The notes: a model not told the origin generated them from the sequence alone. Shown: positions 8,783-16,674, counted from the first letter of the stretch. The stretch is DNA of 64,000 nucleotides from Streptococcus sp. 68 (GCF_013277415.1 NZ_VMMX01000011.1:1-64000); one strand, 5' to 3'. Numbers and translations: made by a program.

Positions 8783-9642
8783 AAAACAAGCGGTATTTCT
8801 GGATCCAGCTTGCCCAAGACTTCTTTAAGTCAAAGGAGATGAAACTACTTCGCAAAATTGCTGGTGGAGATACACATACCATCATTTATCTCAAAATGAT
8901 GTTAATTAGCTTGGAAGACGGAGGGCATATTTACTATGATGGACTTGCTGACAATCTAGCTGAAGAAATCGCTCTTGTCATTGATGAGAATGTCGAAGAT
9001 ATTAAAATTACTTTGATTTTCTTGGAGAGCAAGGGCTTGTTGACTAGAAAAAATGATAGGGATTATTTTTTAGAGCAAGTTCCTGAAATGGTAGGAAGTG
9101 AAACCGCGAGCACTCGCAGAAGTCGTAAGCACAGAGAATTAACAGCGTTGCATTGCAACACTATTGCAACAACTTGCAACGGAGATATAGATATAGAGAA
9201 AGATATAGAGAAAGATATAGATATAGAGAAAGATAAAAATCCAGTCGAGCTCATCGTGGAAGAATATCAATCTCGTATTGCTCCGTTAGATGGAACTCAA
9301 TTTGAAATCTTGAAAGAGTTCATCACCTTGGACGGCATGGAAGCGAAAGTTGTCCTGAAAGCAATTGGTCTTGCTGCTGACAATGGTAAAAGAAATTTTA
9401 GTTATATTAAAGCAATTTTGACGAATTGGAAAAAAGACGGGGTCTTGACGATTGCAGCAGTGGATGAACGTGAGCGTCAATACAGAGAAAGTAAAATCAG
9501 TAATCGCCAAGGACAAGCAAAATCTAACGTTCCTGAATGGTCTCAACCTAACTATGTGAATACGACAAGCGAGGAGGACAAGGAAGAGCTTGAAAAACGG
9601 AAACGTGAATTACTTGAAAGGCTTGAGAATGGAGGTGGCTGA
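8773..9642 (+). CDS. Phage replisome organizer (DnaD-like replication initiator)
   Basis: 289 residues. The N-terminal domain (about 1-115; KNKRYFWIQLAQDFFKSKEM, GGDTHTIIYLKMMLISLEDG) is the phage replisome-organizer winged-helix type. A low-complexity linker (DIDIEKDIEKDIDIEKDK) follows, then a DnaD/DnaB_2-like domain (about 160-235). It should bind the origin and load the host helicase through DnaI. The linker is encoded by iteron-like DNA (9183-9237), so the gene probably contains its own origin. ATG 8773 is chosen because the family starts MALKNKRYFW. Confidence 0.9.
   Translation: MALKNKRYFWIQLAQDFFKSKEMKLLRKIAGGDTHTIIYLKMMLISLEDGGHIYYDGLADNLAEEIALVIDENVEDIKITLIFLESKGLLTRKNDRDYFLEQVPEMVGSETASTRRSRKHRELTALHCNTIATTCNGDIDIEKDIEKDIDIEKDKNPVELIVEEYQSRIAPLDGTQFEILKEFITLDGMEAKVVLKAIGLAADNGKRNFSYIKAILTNWKKDGVLTIAAVDERERQYRESKISNRQGQAKSNVPEWSQPNYVNTTSEEDKEELEKRKRELLERLENGGG
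9183..9237 (+). repeat. Iteron-like repeats, candidate phage origin
   Basis: Tandem GATATAGAGAAA-type units (gatatagatatagagaaa, gatatagagaaa, gatatagatatagagaaa) lie inside the replisome-organizer gene. Many streptococcal and lactococcal phages have their origin at this place in this gene. Function is inferred from position and repeat form. Confidence 0.65.
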
Positions 9643-9836
9643 TGTTTATTTTAAAGCATGGGACAAGAGAGGATAAGCCCTTTCTGAGGTCCGCAGTTAT
9701 TGGTGTGACTGGCTTGGACATTTCATGTTCTGAGGAGAAGAAAGCCTTGCGGTTTGTTTCTCGGGCGGCAGCCTTACAAGTTGGAAAGGCATTGAGGGGT
9801 TCCTTTGGGAACTTTTACCCAGTTGAGGTGGAGTGA
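9642..9836 (+). CDS. Small phage protein of unknown function
   Basis: 64 residues. It overlaps the organizer stop by one base and is coupled to it (GGAGGTGGCTG ATG). Mixed alpha/beta character, ending in SFGNFYPVEVE. Family not recognised. The stop is followed directly by the next start. Confidence 0.65.
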   Translation: MFILKHGTREDKPFLRSAVIGVTGLDISCSEEKKALRFVSRAAALQVGKALRGSFGNFYPVEVE

Positions 9837-10051
9837 TGTTAGAGCTTTACTTCGTTTACAATGGGCACTGCAAGTTTTACCTTGGGACGTTTGACAATGT
9901 CGATGATCTCATTGAGCAGATGAAAGACCATCAATGGGCTTTCTCGGCTATCACTCATCCAAGGTTTCAAAAGCACATTGGTCAGCGGACAACACGATTT
10001 GACTATGGTGCGAAGGATTGTTACTATTTAGCAACTTTTTCAGGAGGATAA
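9836..10051 (+). CDS. Small phage protein of unknown function
   Basis: 71 residues starting MLELYFVYNGHCKFYLG, aromatic-rich and small-domain-like (LATFSGG at the end). A GTG three bases earlier is an alternative start; the ATG is preferred, with GAGGTGGAG upstream. Part of the tightly packed early operon. Confidence 0.65.
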   Translation: MLELYFVYNGHCKFYLGTFDNVDDLIEQMKDHQWAFSAITHPRFQKHIGQRTTRFDYGAKDCYYLATFSGG

Positions 10052-10055
10052 GAAA

Positions 10056-10160
10056 ATGATTGAACTTATTAAAGAATTTGGAATGGCTATTCTGTGGTTA
10101 TTTCTCGGCTACTTAGTCGGGGAACGTGCAGCAAGAAAGGAGAAGAAAGATGATCAATAA
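10056..10160 (+). CDS. Small phage membrane peptide (34 residues)
   Basis: Has AGGAGG upstream and one hydrophobic stretch ([14 protein letters not shown]), then a basic tail ([12 protein letters not shown]). It overlaps the ssb start. Function unknown. Confidence 0.6.
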   Translation: MIELIKEFGMAILWLFLGYLVGERAARKEKKDDQ

Positions 10161-10545
10161 CGTTACATTGGTAGGGCGCTTGACGAAAGACCCTGAATTA
10201 AAATATACGCCGTCGAATGTGGCGGTTGCCACCTTTACGCTAGCGGTCAATCGGAATTTCAAGGGAGCAAACGGCGAGCGAGAGGCGGACTTCATCAACT
10301 GTATGATGTGGCGCAAGCAGGCGGAGCTATTCGCAGAATGGTGCAAGAAAGGCAATCTGGTCGGTGTGACGGGGCGCATCCAGACAAGGAACTATGAGAA
10401 TCAGGAGGGGCGCAGGGTCTATCTGACCGAGGTGGTCGCAGATGGTTTTGAGCGACTTGAAAAGCGTGATGATACAGCTAACCGTTCGAACATTGAGGAA
10501 CAAATGCCAGGCTATGCCCTTGAAGAAGATGATTTTCCGTTTTAG
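10150..10545 (+). CDS. ssb: Phage single-stranded DNA-binding protein
   Basis: 131 residues. OB fold at about 1-105 ([19 protein letters not shown], then [17 protein letters not shown] and [14 protein letters not shown]), a linker, and an acidic tip ending EDDFPF that recruits host replication and repair proteins. The start at 10150 has AAGGAGAAGAAAG upstream; an earlier frame to 10126 is not needed. Coats single strands during phage replication. Confidence 0.95.
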   Translation: MINNVTLVGRLTKDPELKYTPSNVAVATFTLAVNRNFKGANGEREADFINCMMWRKQAELFAEWCKKGNLVGVTGRIQTRNYENQEGRRVYLTEVVADGFERLEKRDDTANRSNIEEQMPGYALEEDDFPF

Positions 10546-10560
10546 TGTGAGGTAAGAAAT

Positions 10561-10728
10561 ATGATTGGAGTAACCTATCAGGAAATTCATCTCTTTGTTG
10601 AATTTTTGAAAGAGCAGTATGGGCAAGGGCGTCCAGACTATATTGAAGCCCTGAACGACTTAGACGGTATGGCGGAAGTCTCCTATAGAGAAGCTATTGA
10701 AAGATTTTTAGACGATGAAGTACGATAA
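10561..10728 (+). CDS. Small phage protein (55 residues)
   Basis: Encodes MIGVTYQEIHLFVEFLKEQY followed by an acidic tail. The start is preceded by GAGGTAAGAAAT. It overlaps the next gene by 14 bases. Helical; function unknown. Confidence 0.6.
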   Translation: MIGVTYQEIHLFVEFLKEQYGQGRPDYIEALNDLDGMAEVSYREAIERFLDDEVR

Positions 10729-10906
10729 ACAGGTAGTAATCGAAGGACTGAAACGTACAATTGAGCAAAATGAAGAGAAGATAATCGAGTATTCGAAGCC
10801 GTGCGATGCACGGAAAAGACGCATTAGAGCGCTGGAGCGCGATTTGTTGAAGAAAAAGAATAAAGAATTAAGGCAGAAAGTAGAGGAGTTGGAAGATGAA
10901 ACTTAA
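10715..10906 (+). CDS. Small phage coiled-coil protein
   Basis: 63 residues, nearly all charged helix (EQNEEKIIEYSKPCDARKRR, then a Lys/Glu coiled coil). It overlaps genes on both sides. Family not recognised. Confidence 0.6.
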   Translation: MKYDKQVVIEGLKRTIEQNEEKIIEYSKPCDARKRRIRALERDLLKKKNKELRQKVEELEDET

Positions 10907-11402
10907 GGAATTGATTGAGAAATTCGAAGAACGAAAAACAATAATTGGCAATTATCAAGGTTATGCAGTTTGGTGGGAAGATGTTAAAGAAATCTTTGAA
11001 CAACTAGACGAACCCAAACCGGTCAAAGTTCCGGAGTTTGTGGCGGAAAAAATTGAGTATTTCAAAAAAACTGGTGACTGGGATTTGTTTCAAGCGATGG
11101 ATTATTTATTTGGAAAAAAAGAAATCAGGGAATGGCTTGAGGATAAAAACAACCAAGAAACATTTGCTCGTGCATGGCTTAACGGCTACGAGGTCGAGGA
11201 AGAGAGGCGGTATCGGGTTAAGATTAAAGGGAATATTAAAGAAAATATGTTGGTTTATGGAGAACTTTTGGAAAGGTATTACTTTACAAAAAGCCTTAGT
11301 TTAGACAATGCTATATATTCCCACACCCGTAAAGAACTAGAAGAAGCTGGATTCGGCTGGGTGTTCGATTGTCCAGGTATTGAGATTGAGGAGGTGGAGT
11401 GA
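10896..11402 (+). CDS. DUF1642-type phage protein
   Basis: 168 residues. The layout matches DUF1642: an N-terminal helix (KLKELIEKFEERK), a central VPEFVAEKIEYFKKTGDWDL block, an AWLNGYEVEEERRYRVKIKG segment, and a C-terminal beta-rich end. The family is common in early regions of streptococcal and lactococcal phages; its function is unknown. Confidence 0.8.
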   Translation: MKLKELIEKFEERKTIIGNYQGYAVWWEDVKEIFEQLDEPKPVKVPEFVAEKIEYFKKTGDWDLFQAMDYLFGKKEIREWLEDKNNQETFARAWLNGYEVEEERRYRVKIKGNIKENMLVYGELLERYYFTKSLSLDNAIYSHTRKELEEAGFGWVFDCPGIEIEEVE

Positions 11403-11659
11403 TGATTATCAAGAATTACAAATATGATTTTTCGAGTGGCAGAATACGCTACACAATTGATGTAGATGGCTATGAAACAGCTATGGAACATACAAAGACA
11501 GAATACGGAAGTGTCCAAAGAAATGATATTGATGATTTCTTAAGTACGGTTGAGGAATACGACTTTCAAGAAGCTGAGATGATTGAAGCATTTGTTGACT
11601 TTCAAAATGATTTGCTCTTATATGGAATTGATTTTGAATTGAGAAATGGGGTGGAGTGA
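11402..11659 (+). CDS. Small phage protein of unknown function
   Basis: 85 residues, acidic with alternating beta strands and helices (MIIKNYKYDFSSGRIRYTID). A GTG three bases earlier is an alternative start. The start overlaps the previous stop. No family recognised. Confidence 0.65.
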   Translation: MIIKNYKYDFSSGRIRYTIDVDGYETAMEHTKTEYGSVQRNDIDDFLSTVEEYDFQEAEMIEAFVDFQNDLLLYGIDFELRNGVE

Positions 11660-11853
11660 TGAAGAAAATAACGTTTATCATAGGGTTAGGAGGCGAGCAA
11701 ATAGAATTCAAAACAGATAGAGATGATTTTATCAATGAATTAAAATTTCGTTATGAAAACAAGCAACTTCTTGAAATCAATCTTGGTCCTGAGATTGTGT
11801 TGCTCAATCCCAGCAAGATCTTATTTGTTAAAATCAAGGAGGTAACAGATTGA
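11659..11853 (+). CDS. Small phage protein of unknown function
   Basis: 64 residues (MKKITFIIGLGGEQIEFKTD). Predicted small beta-rich domain. Coupled to the preceding gene through GTGATG. No family recognised. Confidence 0.65.
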   Translation: MKKITFIIGLGGEQIEFKTDRDDFINELKFRYENKQLLEINLGPEIVLLNPSKILFVKIKEVTD

Positions 11854-12110
11854 AACGATTCATAGCTATCTGGATTTTATTGTCTGCCGGATTAAATATC
11901 TGGCAGATGGACAGGATTCGAGATTTGGAAGAGAAGAAGCCGATGGTTATCTACAAGGCGGATAACGCAGGCGCTGAGATTTTTGGTAAGGTCGTTGAGA
12001 AAGGACGACAGGGGAAGCTATACACGCTTACCATTCGTGACTACGGTGTGTTCGTGGTTACTAAGGATGTGTACGAGAAAGTGAAAGTTGGGGATGAGGT
12101 GTTACTCTAA
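11850..12110 (+). CDS. DUF1372-like phage exported or membrane protein
   Basis: 86 residues from a TTG start with AAGGAGGT upstream. The N-terminal hydrophobic segment (RFIAIWILLSAGLNIW) is a signal or membrane anchor. The rest (GAEIFGKVVEKG, YTLTIRDYGVFVV) matches DUF1372, seen in streptococcal phages. Function unknown. Confidence 0.75.
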   Translation: MKRFIAIWILLSAGLNIWQMDRIRDLEEKKPMVIYKADNAGAEIFGKVVEKGRQGKLYTLTIRDYGVFVVTKDVYEKVKVGDEVLL

Positions 12111-12568
12111 TGGACGATATTTTACAAGCTTTAGCAAAAATGCTAAATATGACTGTTGATGAAGTAAGTTCTTTGCTTACAACATTTAAAGGGAATGCAC
12201 CACAGATTTATGAAATGTTCGTTAAAGAAAAGATGATTTATGATCTCTTCAGTCTTTTTCAAATCATGTCAATTATAATATTTAGTGTTTCTGCAGTAGT
12301 TTTAGCAGTTTTAACTCTCATATATTTTACATACGATGGTGGTTTTGTTTATTCCTATGATATACGTACAGGAAAAACCGAGGAAGAAATTAAATTAGAA
12401 CGCATTGAACGGAAAAGAAAGGACTTAAAAATACCACTAAAAATTAGTTGCATTTCATCAAGCGCAAGCTTGATAACATTAGTTCTTGCAATTGTTTTAA
12501 AAGCAACTCTTGCACCTAATTATATATTCATCGTGAATGAAATTTTACCAAGAATAACGAAAAGATAG
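12110..12568 (+). CDS. Phage membrane protein with two helices
   Basis: 152 residues. A cytoplasmic N-terminal helical domain (about 1-38) is followed by a hydrophobic helix at about 48-72 (FQIMSIIIFSVSAVVLAVLT), a charged loop and a second hydrophobic helix at about 108-140. AT-rich compared with its neighbours. It could be an exclusion or inhibitor protein, but this is only a guess from location and topology. Confidence 0.6.
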   Translation: MDDILQALAKMLNMTVDEVSSLLTTFKGNAPQIYEMFVKEKMIYDLFSLFQIMSIIIFSVSAVVLAVLTLIYFTYDGGFVYSYDIRTGKTEEEIKLERIERKRKDLKIPLKISCISSSASLITLVLAIVLKATLAPNYIFIVNEILPRITKR

Positions 12569-12576
12569 GAGTTATC

Positions 12577-13068
12577 ATGAACACACTAGAACAAGTCAAA
12601 CGATGGTTTATAGACCGTGATTTAGAAAATGGTGGACGACTAGACAAGCAGTCTTTGAAATTGAGTGAAGAATTTGGCGAGTTATGTGCTGGCTATCTCA
12701 AGAAGAATGAGCAACTGACCAAGGATAGTATCGGAGACTGTACAGTCGTGATTGTCGGTCTGGCCTTGCTGAGCAAAGTGGATGTGGATAGTATTTTTGA
12801 AGAGTCGAAGAATGTTAGAAAGAACGATATTATGACATCATTCGCGTACGCAAATACATGTATTAGCAACATTCAAACAGAACAACATCTGAAACTTATG
12901 ACCTTACGTATAAAATCATTGACTCTATTGATTGGTCATCTAAAATCAATCAGCAATGCACTTGGTTATAGCTTCGAGGAATGTTTTGAACTGGCTTACC
13001 AAGAAATCAAAGATCGCAAGGGTCGTTGGATTGATGGCAGCTTTGTGAAGGAGGAGGATTTGGCATGA
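12577..13068 (+). CDS. MazG-like nucleotide pyrophosphohydrolase family protein
   Basis: 163 residues. The segment LKLSEEFGELCAGYLKKNEQ, followed by SIGDCTVVIVGLALLSKVD, matches the EExxE / ExxD arrangement of all-alpha NTP pyrophosphohydrolases. Such phage enzymes may trim nucleotide pools or (p)ppGpp-related signals. The C-terminal half repeats a helical pattern ending in KDRKGRWIDGSFVK, typical of phage MazG-like proteins. Confidence 0.8.
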   Translation: MNTLEQVKRWFIDRDLENGGRLDKQSLKLSEEFGELCAGYLKKNEQLTKDSIGDCTVVIVGLALLSKVDVDSIFEESKNVRKNDIMTSFAYANTCISNIQTEQHLKLMTLRIKSLTLLIGHLKSISNALGYSFEECFELAYQEIKDRKGRWIDGSFVKEEDLA

Positions 13069-13490
13069 CACCAAAATTTAGAGTGTGGGATAGCGTAGAA
13101 AAGAAATTCGTAGAACATTTTTTTATCACAGATAACGGCTTGATTTGCAACATGGAAAAACCAACATCGGACTCCAAACTTCTTATTCCTATCGAAAAGT
13201 CAGAATTGATCCTCATGCAATCAACAGGACTCAAGGATAAGAACGGGGTGGAGATTTTCGAGGGGGATGTGGTTTCTAGGAATAGTGGAATGCCCAGCGT
13301 AGTCAAATTTGGTAAATGGATTTATGAGGAAGATTTTGGATATAAAATAAAAAATATCGGGTTTCACCTTAATTCTAGTTGTGATGATGATGAATGGTTT
13401 CAAGCTATGGACTATGAAGATATTCGCAAGAATTATGAAGTCATTGGCAATATCTACGAAAACCCAGAACTTTTGGAGGATAAGGAATGA
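13065..13490 (+). CDS. YopX-family phage protein
   Basis: 141 residues with the YopX layout: KFRVWDSVEKKFVEHFF at the start, MQSTGLKDKNGVEIFEGDVV in the middle and NYEVIGNIYENPELL at the end. Very common in Gram-positive phages; molecular role unknown. Overlaps neighbours on both sides within the early operon. Confidence 0.9.
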   Translation: MTPKFRVWDSVEKKFVEHFFITDNGLICNMEKPTSDSKLLIPIEKSELILMQSTGLKDKNGVEIFEGDVVSRNSGMPSVVKFGKWIYEEDFGYKIKNIGFHLNSSCDDDEWFQAMDYEDIRKNYEVIGNIYENPELLEDKE

Positions 13491-13618
13491 ACCCAGAAAT
13501 AATTGACAACATCAACAAACCAAGCCACTACCAAGGTGCAAACGGTCTTGAAGATCTGAAGAAGGCACGTAAGAACCTTGATTGGCTGATTGAGGAGATG
13601 GAAAAAGAAGGAAGGTGA
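13487..13618 (+). pseudogene. DUF3310 gene shortened by an in-frame internal deletion
   Basis: The 43-residue frame joins the family N-terminus (INKPSHYQG) directly to the family C-terminus (NGLEDLKKARKNLDWLIEEM). The usual middle block with the GFYxGNxIKYLxRxxxK motif is missing. The frame is open and has a ribosome binding site, so it may be made, but it is probably inactive. The normal family size is about 80-130 residues. Confidence 0.75.
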
Positions 13619-13639
13619 CGAAACATCAAAGAGCTATTT

Positions 13640-14869
13640 TTGAATTTACTGGATTGTCGAGAAGTGATTGATATTCCAAGATTGTTGTTTGAAGAATTAT
13701 TGTCAGAGCGACAAGATGAAATATTGAGACGAGTAGATGAAGAATATACAGACAAAACAATTGATCTATTCAGAGATTTCTTTCAAGAAGAGCAAGCTGA
13801 TCGGAAAAGTTTGAAACAGGATTATACGCCTGATGGAATTAGTGAACTAGTTAGTAAGTTGACTCCTTCGGGAAATAACTTGCTTGATGTCTGTGCTGGA
13901 ACAGGAACTTTGACAATTTCTTATCTTGCACGACATAAAGCAGATTTTGTACGTTGCGAAGAATTTTCAAGTAGAGTTATTCCATTTCTGCTGCTAAATC
14001 TAGCTCTGAGAAATCAAGAGAGTGAGGTCGTCCATAAAGATGTTTTGACAGGCGAAATCTTTGGAATTTATCAAATTAAAAAAGGAGAAGAGTATGGAGT
14101 TATAAGTAAAAAAGAACAAACTGAAGCAATAATGTTCGATGTGGTTGTCATGAATCCGCCTTACGGAATGTCATGGAATCCTCCACAAAACGATGTGAGA
14201 TTTAATGATCTTGGAGTTGCACCAAAAGTTAACTCCGATTATGCATTTCTCTTACATGGATTTCATTATTTAAAACAAGAAGGAAAACTTTTTGCAATTA
14301 TGGCTCAGGGAATTTTATTCAGAGATAAGGCTGAAAAAGAAATTAGAAAAAATTTGGTAAAAAATGGATATGTAAATAAGATTGTTACACTTCCTGAAAA
14401 GTTATTTCTTGCCACTTCTATTCCTGTCGTCGTTATAGAACTGAATAGAACGAGAAATGAAGATGTGTATTTTTTAGATGCAAGTGACGATGTACAAGTT
14501 AGACCAAAACAAAATATAATATTACCTGAACATATTGAAAAGATCGTAACTCTCGCTAAAGATAGATTAGTCGTGAAAAAGAAATCAGAGTTAGTAACGA
14601 TTGATGAGATAAAAGAAAATGATTGGACACTTCAAAATAATACTTATATTGATACTTATGAACCGCCAGTTATTCCAAAAAGCGACGAAGTGATGGAAAA
14701 ATTGCTTACAGCTATATCAGAAACAAGAAAAGCTGAAGATGAATTTTTACAATTCTTCAAAAAAGATTTAGATAATTTTATAAAACTTACAGAAGAAGAA
14801 TATCCCGATCGCTTAGATGTGACTGAAAAACGATTAGAACCAATACAGGAGCAGTTAGAGTTATGGTAA
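13640..14869 (+). CDS. HsdM-like N6-adenine DNA methyltransferase (phage orphan)
   Basis: About 409 residues. SAM-binding motif I is at 81-90 (LLDVCAGTGT) and the catalytic NPPY at 172-175. The QDYTPDGI stretch upstream is typical of type I M subunits and their relatives. The start is unclear: no ATG follows the upstream stop at 13616, and TTG 13640 has only a weak AAAGAG site. The gene overlaps the specificity-like gene by seven bases. No restriction (HsdR-like) gene is present, so it is probably a modification enzyme protecting phage DNA. The region is notably AT-rich, suggesting a separate origin. Confidence 0.88.
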   Translation: MNLLDCREVIDIPRLLFEELLSERQDEILRRVDEEYTDKTIDLFRDFFQEEQADRKSLKQDYTPDGISELVSKLTPSGNNLLDVCAGTGTLTISYLARHKADFVRCEEFSSRVIPFLLLNLALRNQESEVVHKDVLTGEIFGIYQIKKGEEYGVISKKEQTEAIMFDVVVMNPPYGMSWNPPQNDVRFNDLGVAPKVNSDYAFLLHGFHYLKQEGKLFAIMAQGILFRDKAEKEIRKNLVKNGYVNKIVTLPEKLFLATSIPVVVIELNRTRNEDVYFLDASDDVQVRPKQNIILPEHIEKIVTLAKDRLVVKKKSELVTIDEIKENDWTLQNNTYIDTYEPPVIPKSDEVMEKLLTAISETRKAEDEFLQFFKKDLDNFIKLTEEEYPDRLDVTEKRLEPIQEQLELW

Positions 14870-15294
14870 AGAGAACTAAAAACATTACGGAGGTTGCTCA
14901 CTTTGAGAGAGCTAATGAGAGAAAAATATATCGTAAAGGTGCTACGTTGATTCAGGTTTCTGCAACGAAAGGAGAGATCCTGCGGTTGGAAGAAGACGGG
15001 GTTGTCTCACATAAATATGTCGTCGTTGAAAGCAAAGACCAAATTTTACCAGATTATTTATTTTTCGCAATAAAGCACGCTTTCCCTCCGTTTTTTCATA
15101 AATGGAAGACAGGTCTGAATTTGCAGGTTTCAAATATTGCGAAATTGGAAATCCGTTTCGACGATGACCTTGAAGTTCAAAAACAGTTCGTTCAAGAAAT
15201 TCAAGCTATTTTAAAATTAAAAAAAGCTTACGAGGAAGAAATTAAAGCGTATGAAGACATCAAGAAAGATATGTTTACAATATTTTTTAATTGA
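14863..15294 (+). CDS. Half-size HsdS-like specificity subunit
   Basis: 143 residues. It contains one target-recognition domain (GATLIQVSATKGEILRLEED, GVVSHKYVVVE, then GLNLQVSNIAKLEI) and one C-terminal coiled-coil spacer (KQFVQEIQAILKLKKAYEEE). Full HsdS proteins have two of each, about 400 residues. It is translationally coupled to the methyltransferase. A half subunit could dimerise and give a palindromic target, as known for truncated HsdS proteins; that is inference. Confidence 0.82.
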   Translation: MVKRTKNITEVAHFERANERKIYRKGATLIQVSATKGEILRLEEDGVVSHKYVVVESKDQILPDYLFFAIKHAFPPFFHKWKTGLNLQVSNIAKLEIRFDDDLEVQKQFVQEIQAILKLKKAYEEEIKAYEDIKKDMFTIFFN

Positions 15295-15305
15295 GGCGAA
15301 AAGGT

Positions 15306-15485
15306 ATGAATGAGTATGCTCTTTACAAAGGTGAAAAGTTCATTACTTGCGGGACAGTTAAGCAAATAAGTAGAGAACTTGGGATAACTGAACAAACAGT
15401 TAGATTTTATGGAACAAAGACGAGTAAGAATAGATATCCGAATGGCAGAGTTTTGGTAAAAATAGGAGAGGTGGATGATGAATAG
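15306..15485 (+). CDS. Small phage DNA-binding-like protein
   Basis: 59 residues. A short helix-turn-helix-like core (TVKQISRELGITEQTVRFYG) lies between beta-like ends (NEYALYKGEKFITCG). ATG 15306 follows AGGCGAAAAGG. Possibly an early regulator; family not firmly recognised. Confidence 0.65.
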   Translation: MNEYALYKGEKFITCGTVKQISRELGITEQTVRFYGTKTSKNRYPNGRVLVKIGEVDDE

Positions 15486-15873
15486 AGAAAACAAAAAATT
15501 CCCAGAACAATTACGGATGTGGCGGAAATCAAGGCGATTGACACAAACACAAGCTGGGAAAGTGCTCTGTGTTTCAGCAAACACGATTGGTAGTTGGGAA
15601 AGAGGCAAGGTGCCGCCTGAACGTTTTAGAAAACGAATAGCTGAAGAGTTAGGAGTTGAGGAATCAATTTTATTCGATATAGTCCCCAAAGAGTTCAATA
15701 CCATTTTGAAAACAAAACGGCTAGAGCGTGGACTGACTCAGAAAGAGTTAAGCGATAAGTTAGGCTATTCCGTTTCAACAATCAATAATTGGGAGAACGG
15801 TGCAAGTATTTCAGAGTTTGCCATCGAAGATATCTGTACGTTTTTTGGGATTGAGATCCAAGAAAGGAAATAA
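15475..15873 (+). CDS. Regulator with two tandem XRE helix-turn-helix domains
   Basis: 132 residues. Two complete XRE domains occupy about 10-65 (LRMWRKSRRLTQTQAGKVLC, NTIGSWERGKVPP) and about 72-128 (LKTKRLERGLTQKELSDKLG, STINNWENGAS). One chain thus carries two DNA-binding units. Start may be ATG 15475 or 15478; AGGAGAGGTGG precedes both. It overlaps the upstream gene. Probably an early or middle regulator. Confidence 0.8.
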   Translation: MMNRENKKFPEQLRMWRKSRRLTQTQAGKVLCVSANTIGSWERGKVPPERFRKRIAEELGVEESILFDIVPKEFNTILKTKRLERGLTQKELSDKLGYSVSTINNWENGASISEFAIEDICTFFGIEIQERK

Positions 15874-15879
15874 GACTCA

Positions 15880-16269
15880 ATGAACAAAAGAATTAAGAAG
15901 AAGATAGCTAAACGGCAGATACAAGAAAAGCAAAAAGAATTAGAAAAACAACTACGGAAATTAAGTACTGAAGAAATTGAAGCTATAGCTAAAATGATTA
16001 ACCAGGCATTTTCTAATATTCGAAAGACTTTCTCTCAAATGTTTGATAACTTGTTTACATTTTTTAAAAACTTGGAGGTGGAAATTGAAAAAATTGAGCG
16101 ACGAAGAACTCAAAACGTTAGACAGAGAACTTTTCAAATTTCAAAACATTCAACGCACAATAGATTTAAGAAGGCTAGAATTAGAAACCAGAAATCCAGA
16201 TGCTCAAAGTGGACCTACTGTAGGAATAAGCAAACCTACCGAAACTATCGCAATCAGAATCGCGGATGA
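15880..16269 (+). CDS. Coiled-coil phage protein overlapping the late regulator
   Basis: Up to 129 residues. The first ~70 residues are a plausible basic coiled coil (KKKIAKRQIQEKQKELEKQL, then EIEAIAKMINQAFSNIRKT). From about 16085 the frame lies entirely over the DUF1492 gene and becomes an unnatural Arg/Asn/Gln-rich string. I infer that the original stop was lost and the last 60 residues are read-through. Function unknown. Confidence 0.5.
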   Translation: MNKRIKKKIAKRQIQEKQKELEKQLRKLSTEEIEAIAKMINQAFSNIRKTFSQMFDNLFTFFKNLEVEIEKIERRRTQNVRQRTFQISKHSTHNRFKKARIRNQKSRCSKWTYCRNKQTYRNYRNQNRG

Positions 16270-16486
16270 TCCGACTTTAAAATTTCTTGAAGGATTAAAA
16301 GGGATTATTAACAAACTCTTGAGTAATCTAGTGGATGAGGATATGGAGATCTTTAATCTACGCTGGAGATACCCTCAACTGAGATGGGAAGAAATAGCAG
16401 AACAAAAATTCATGAGCAAAGCTACAATCTATCGACGTAGAAGGATTATCTTAGAACAGTACGCTATTTTGAAAGGTGAGTTGTAA
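16085..16486 (+). CDS. DUF1492 / ArpU-type late transcription regulator
   Basis: 133 residues from a TTG start with GGAGGTGGAAA just upstream. The N-terminus is helical (MKKLSDEELKTLDRELFKFQ); the C-terminus has a sigma-region-4-like helix-turn-helix (LRWRYPQLRWEEIAEQKFMS, KATIYRRRRIILEQ). Members such as ArpU control late phage genes. The first of two duplicated late-promoter modules begins just nine bases after its stop, which supports that role. Confidence 0.82.
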   Translation: MKKLSDEELKTLDRELFKFQNIQRTIDLRRLELETRNPDAQSGPTVGISKPTETIAIRIADDPTLKFLEGLKGIINKLLSNLVDEDMEIFNLRWRYPQLRWEEIAEQKFMSKATIYRRRRIILEQYAILKGEL

Positions 16487-16494
16487 ATAAGATT

Positions 16495-16538
16495 GAGACA
16501 AAAGACATCTTGAAGTCTCACAAAAAAAGGTCTATTAT
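16495..16538 (+). promoter_or_regulatory. Late promoter module, copy 1
   Basis: GAGAC-aaaagacatcttgaa-GTCTC (16495-16519) is an operator-like dyad overlapping TTGAAG (16510-16515), then a 17-bp spacer and TATTAT (16533-16538). Almost the same sequence occurs at 17553-17596. It is followed by an intrinsic terminator (16630-16658) just before the recombinase gene. Confidence 0.75.
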
Positions 16539-16629
16539 GATAGCATGAACTTCTGAAACAAAAACACAAATCACATGTTGGAGTCATCCTATTTTTTCCA
16601 GAAAAGTTGTTTAACAGAGGAACATCATG

Positions 16630-16658
16630 AGTCAGCAACCAGCTGGCTTTTTGTTTTG
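16630..16658 (+). terminator. Leader terminator 1 (attenuator-like)
   Basis: AGTCAGC-aacca-GCTGGCT (7-bp stem, one G-U) followed by TTTTTGTTTT, about 90 bases downstream of late promoter copy 1 and directly before the AAAGGAGG of the next gene. A terminator between promoter and gene implies attenuation or antitermination. Confidence 0.7.
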
Positions 16659-16674
16659 TAGAAAGGAGGCAGTT

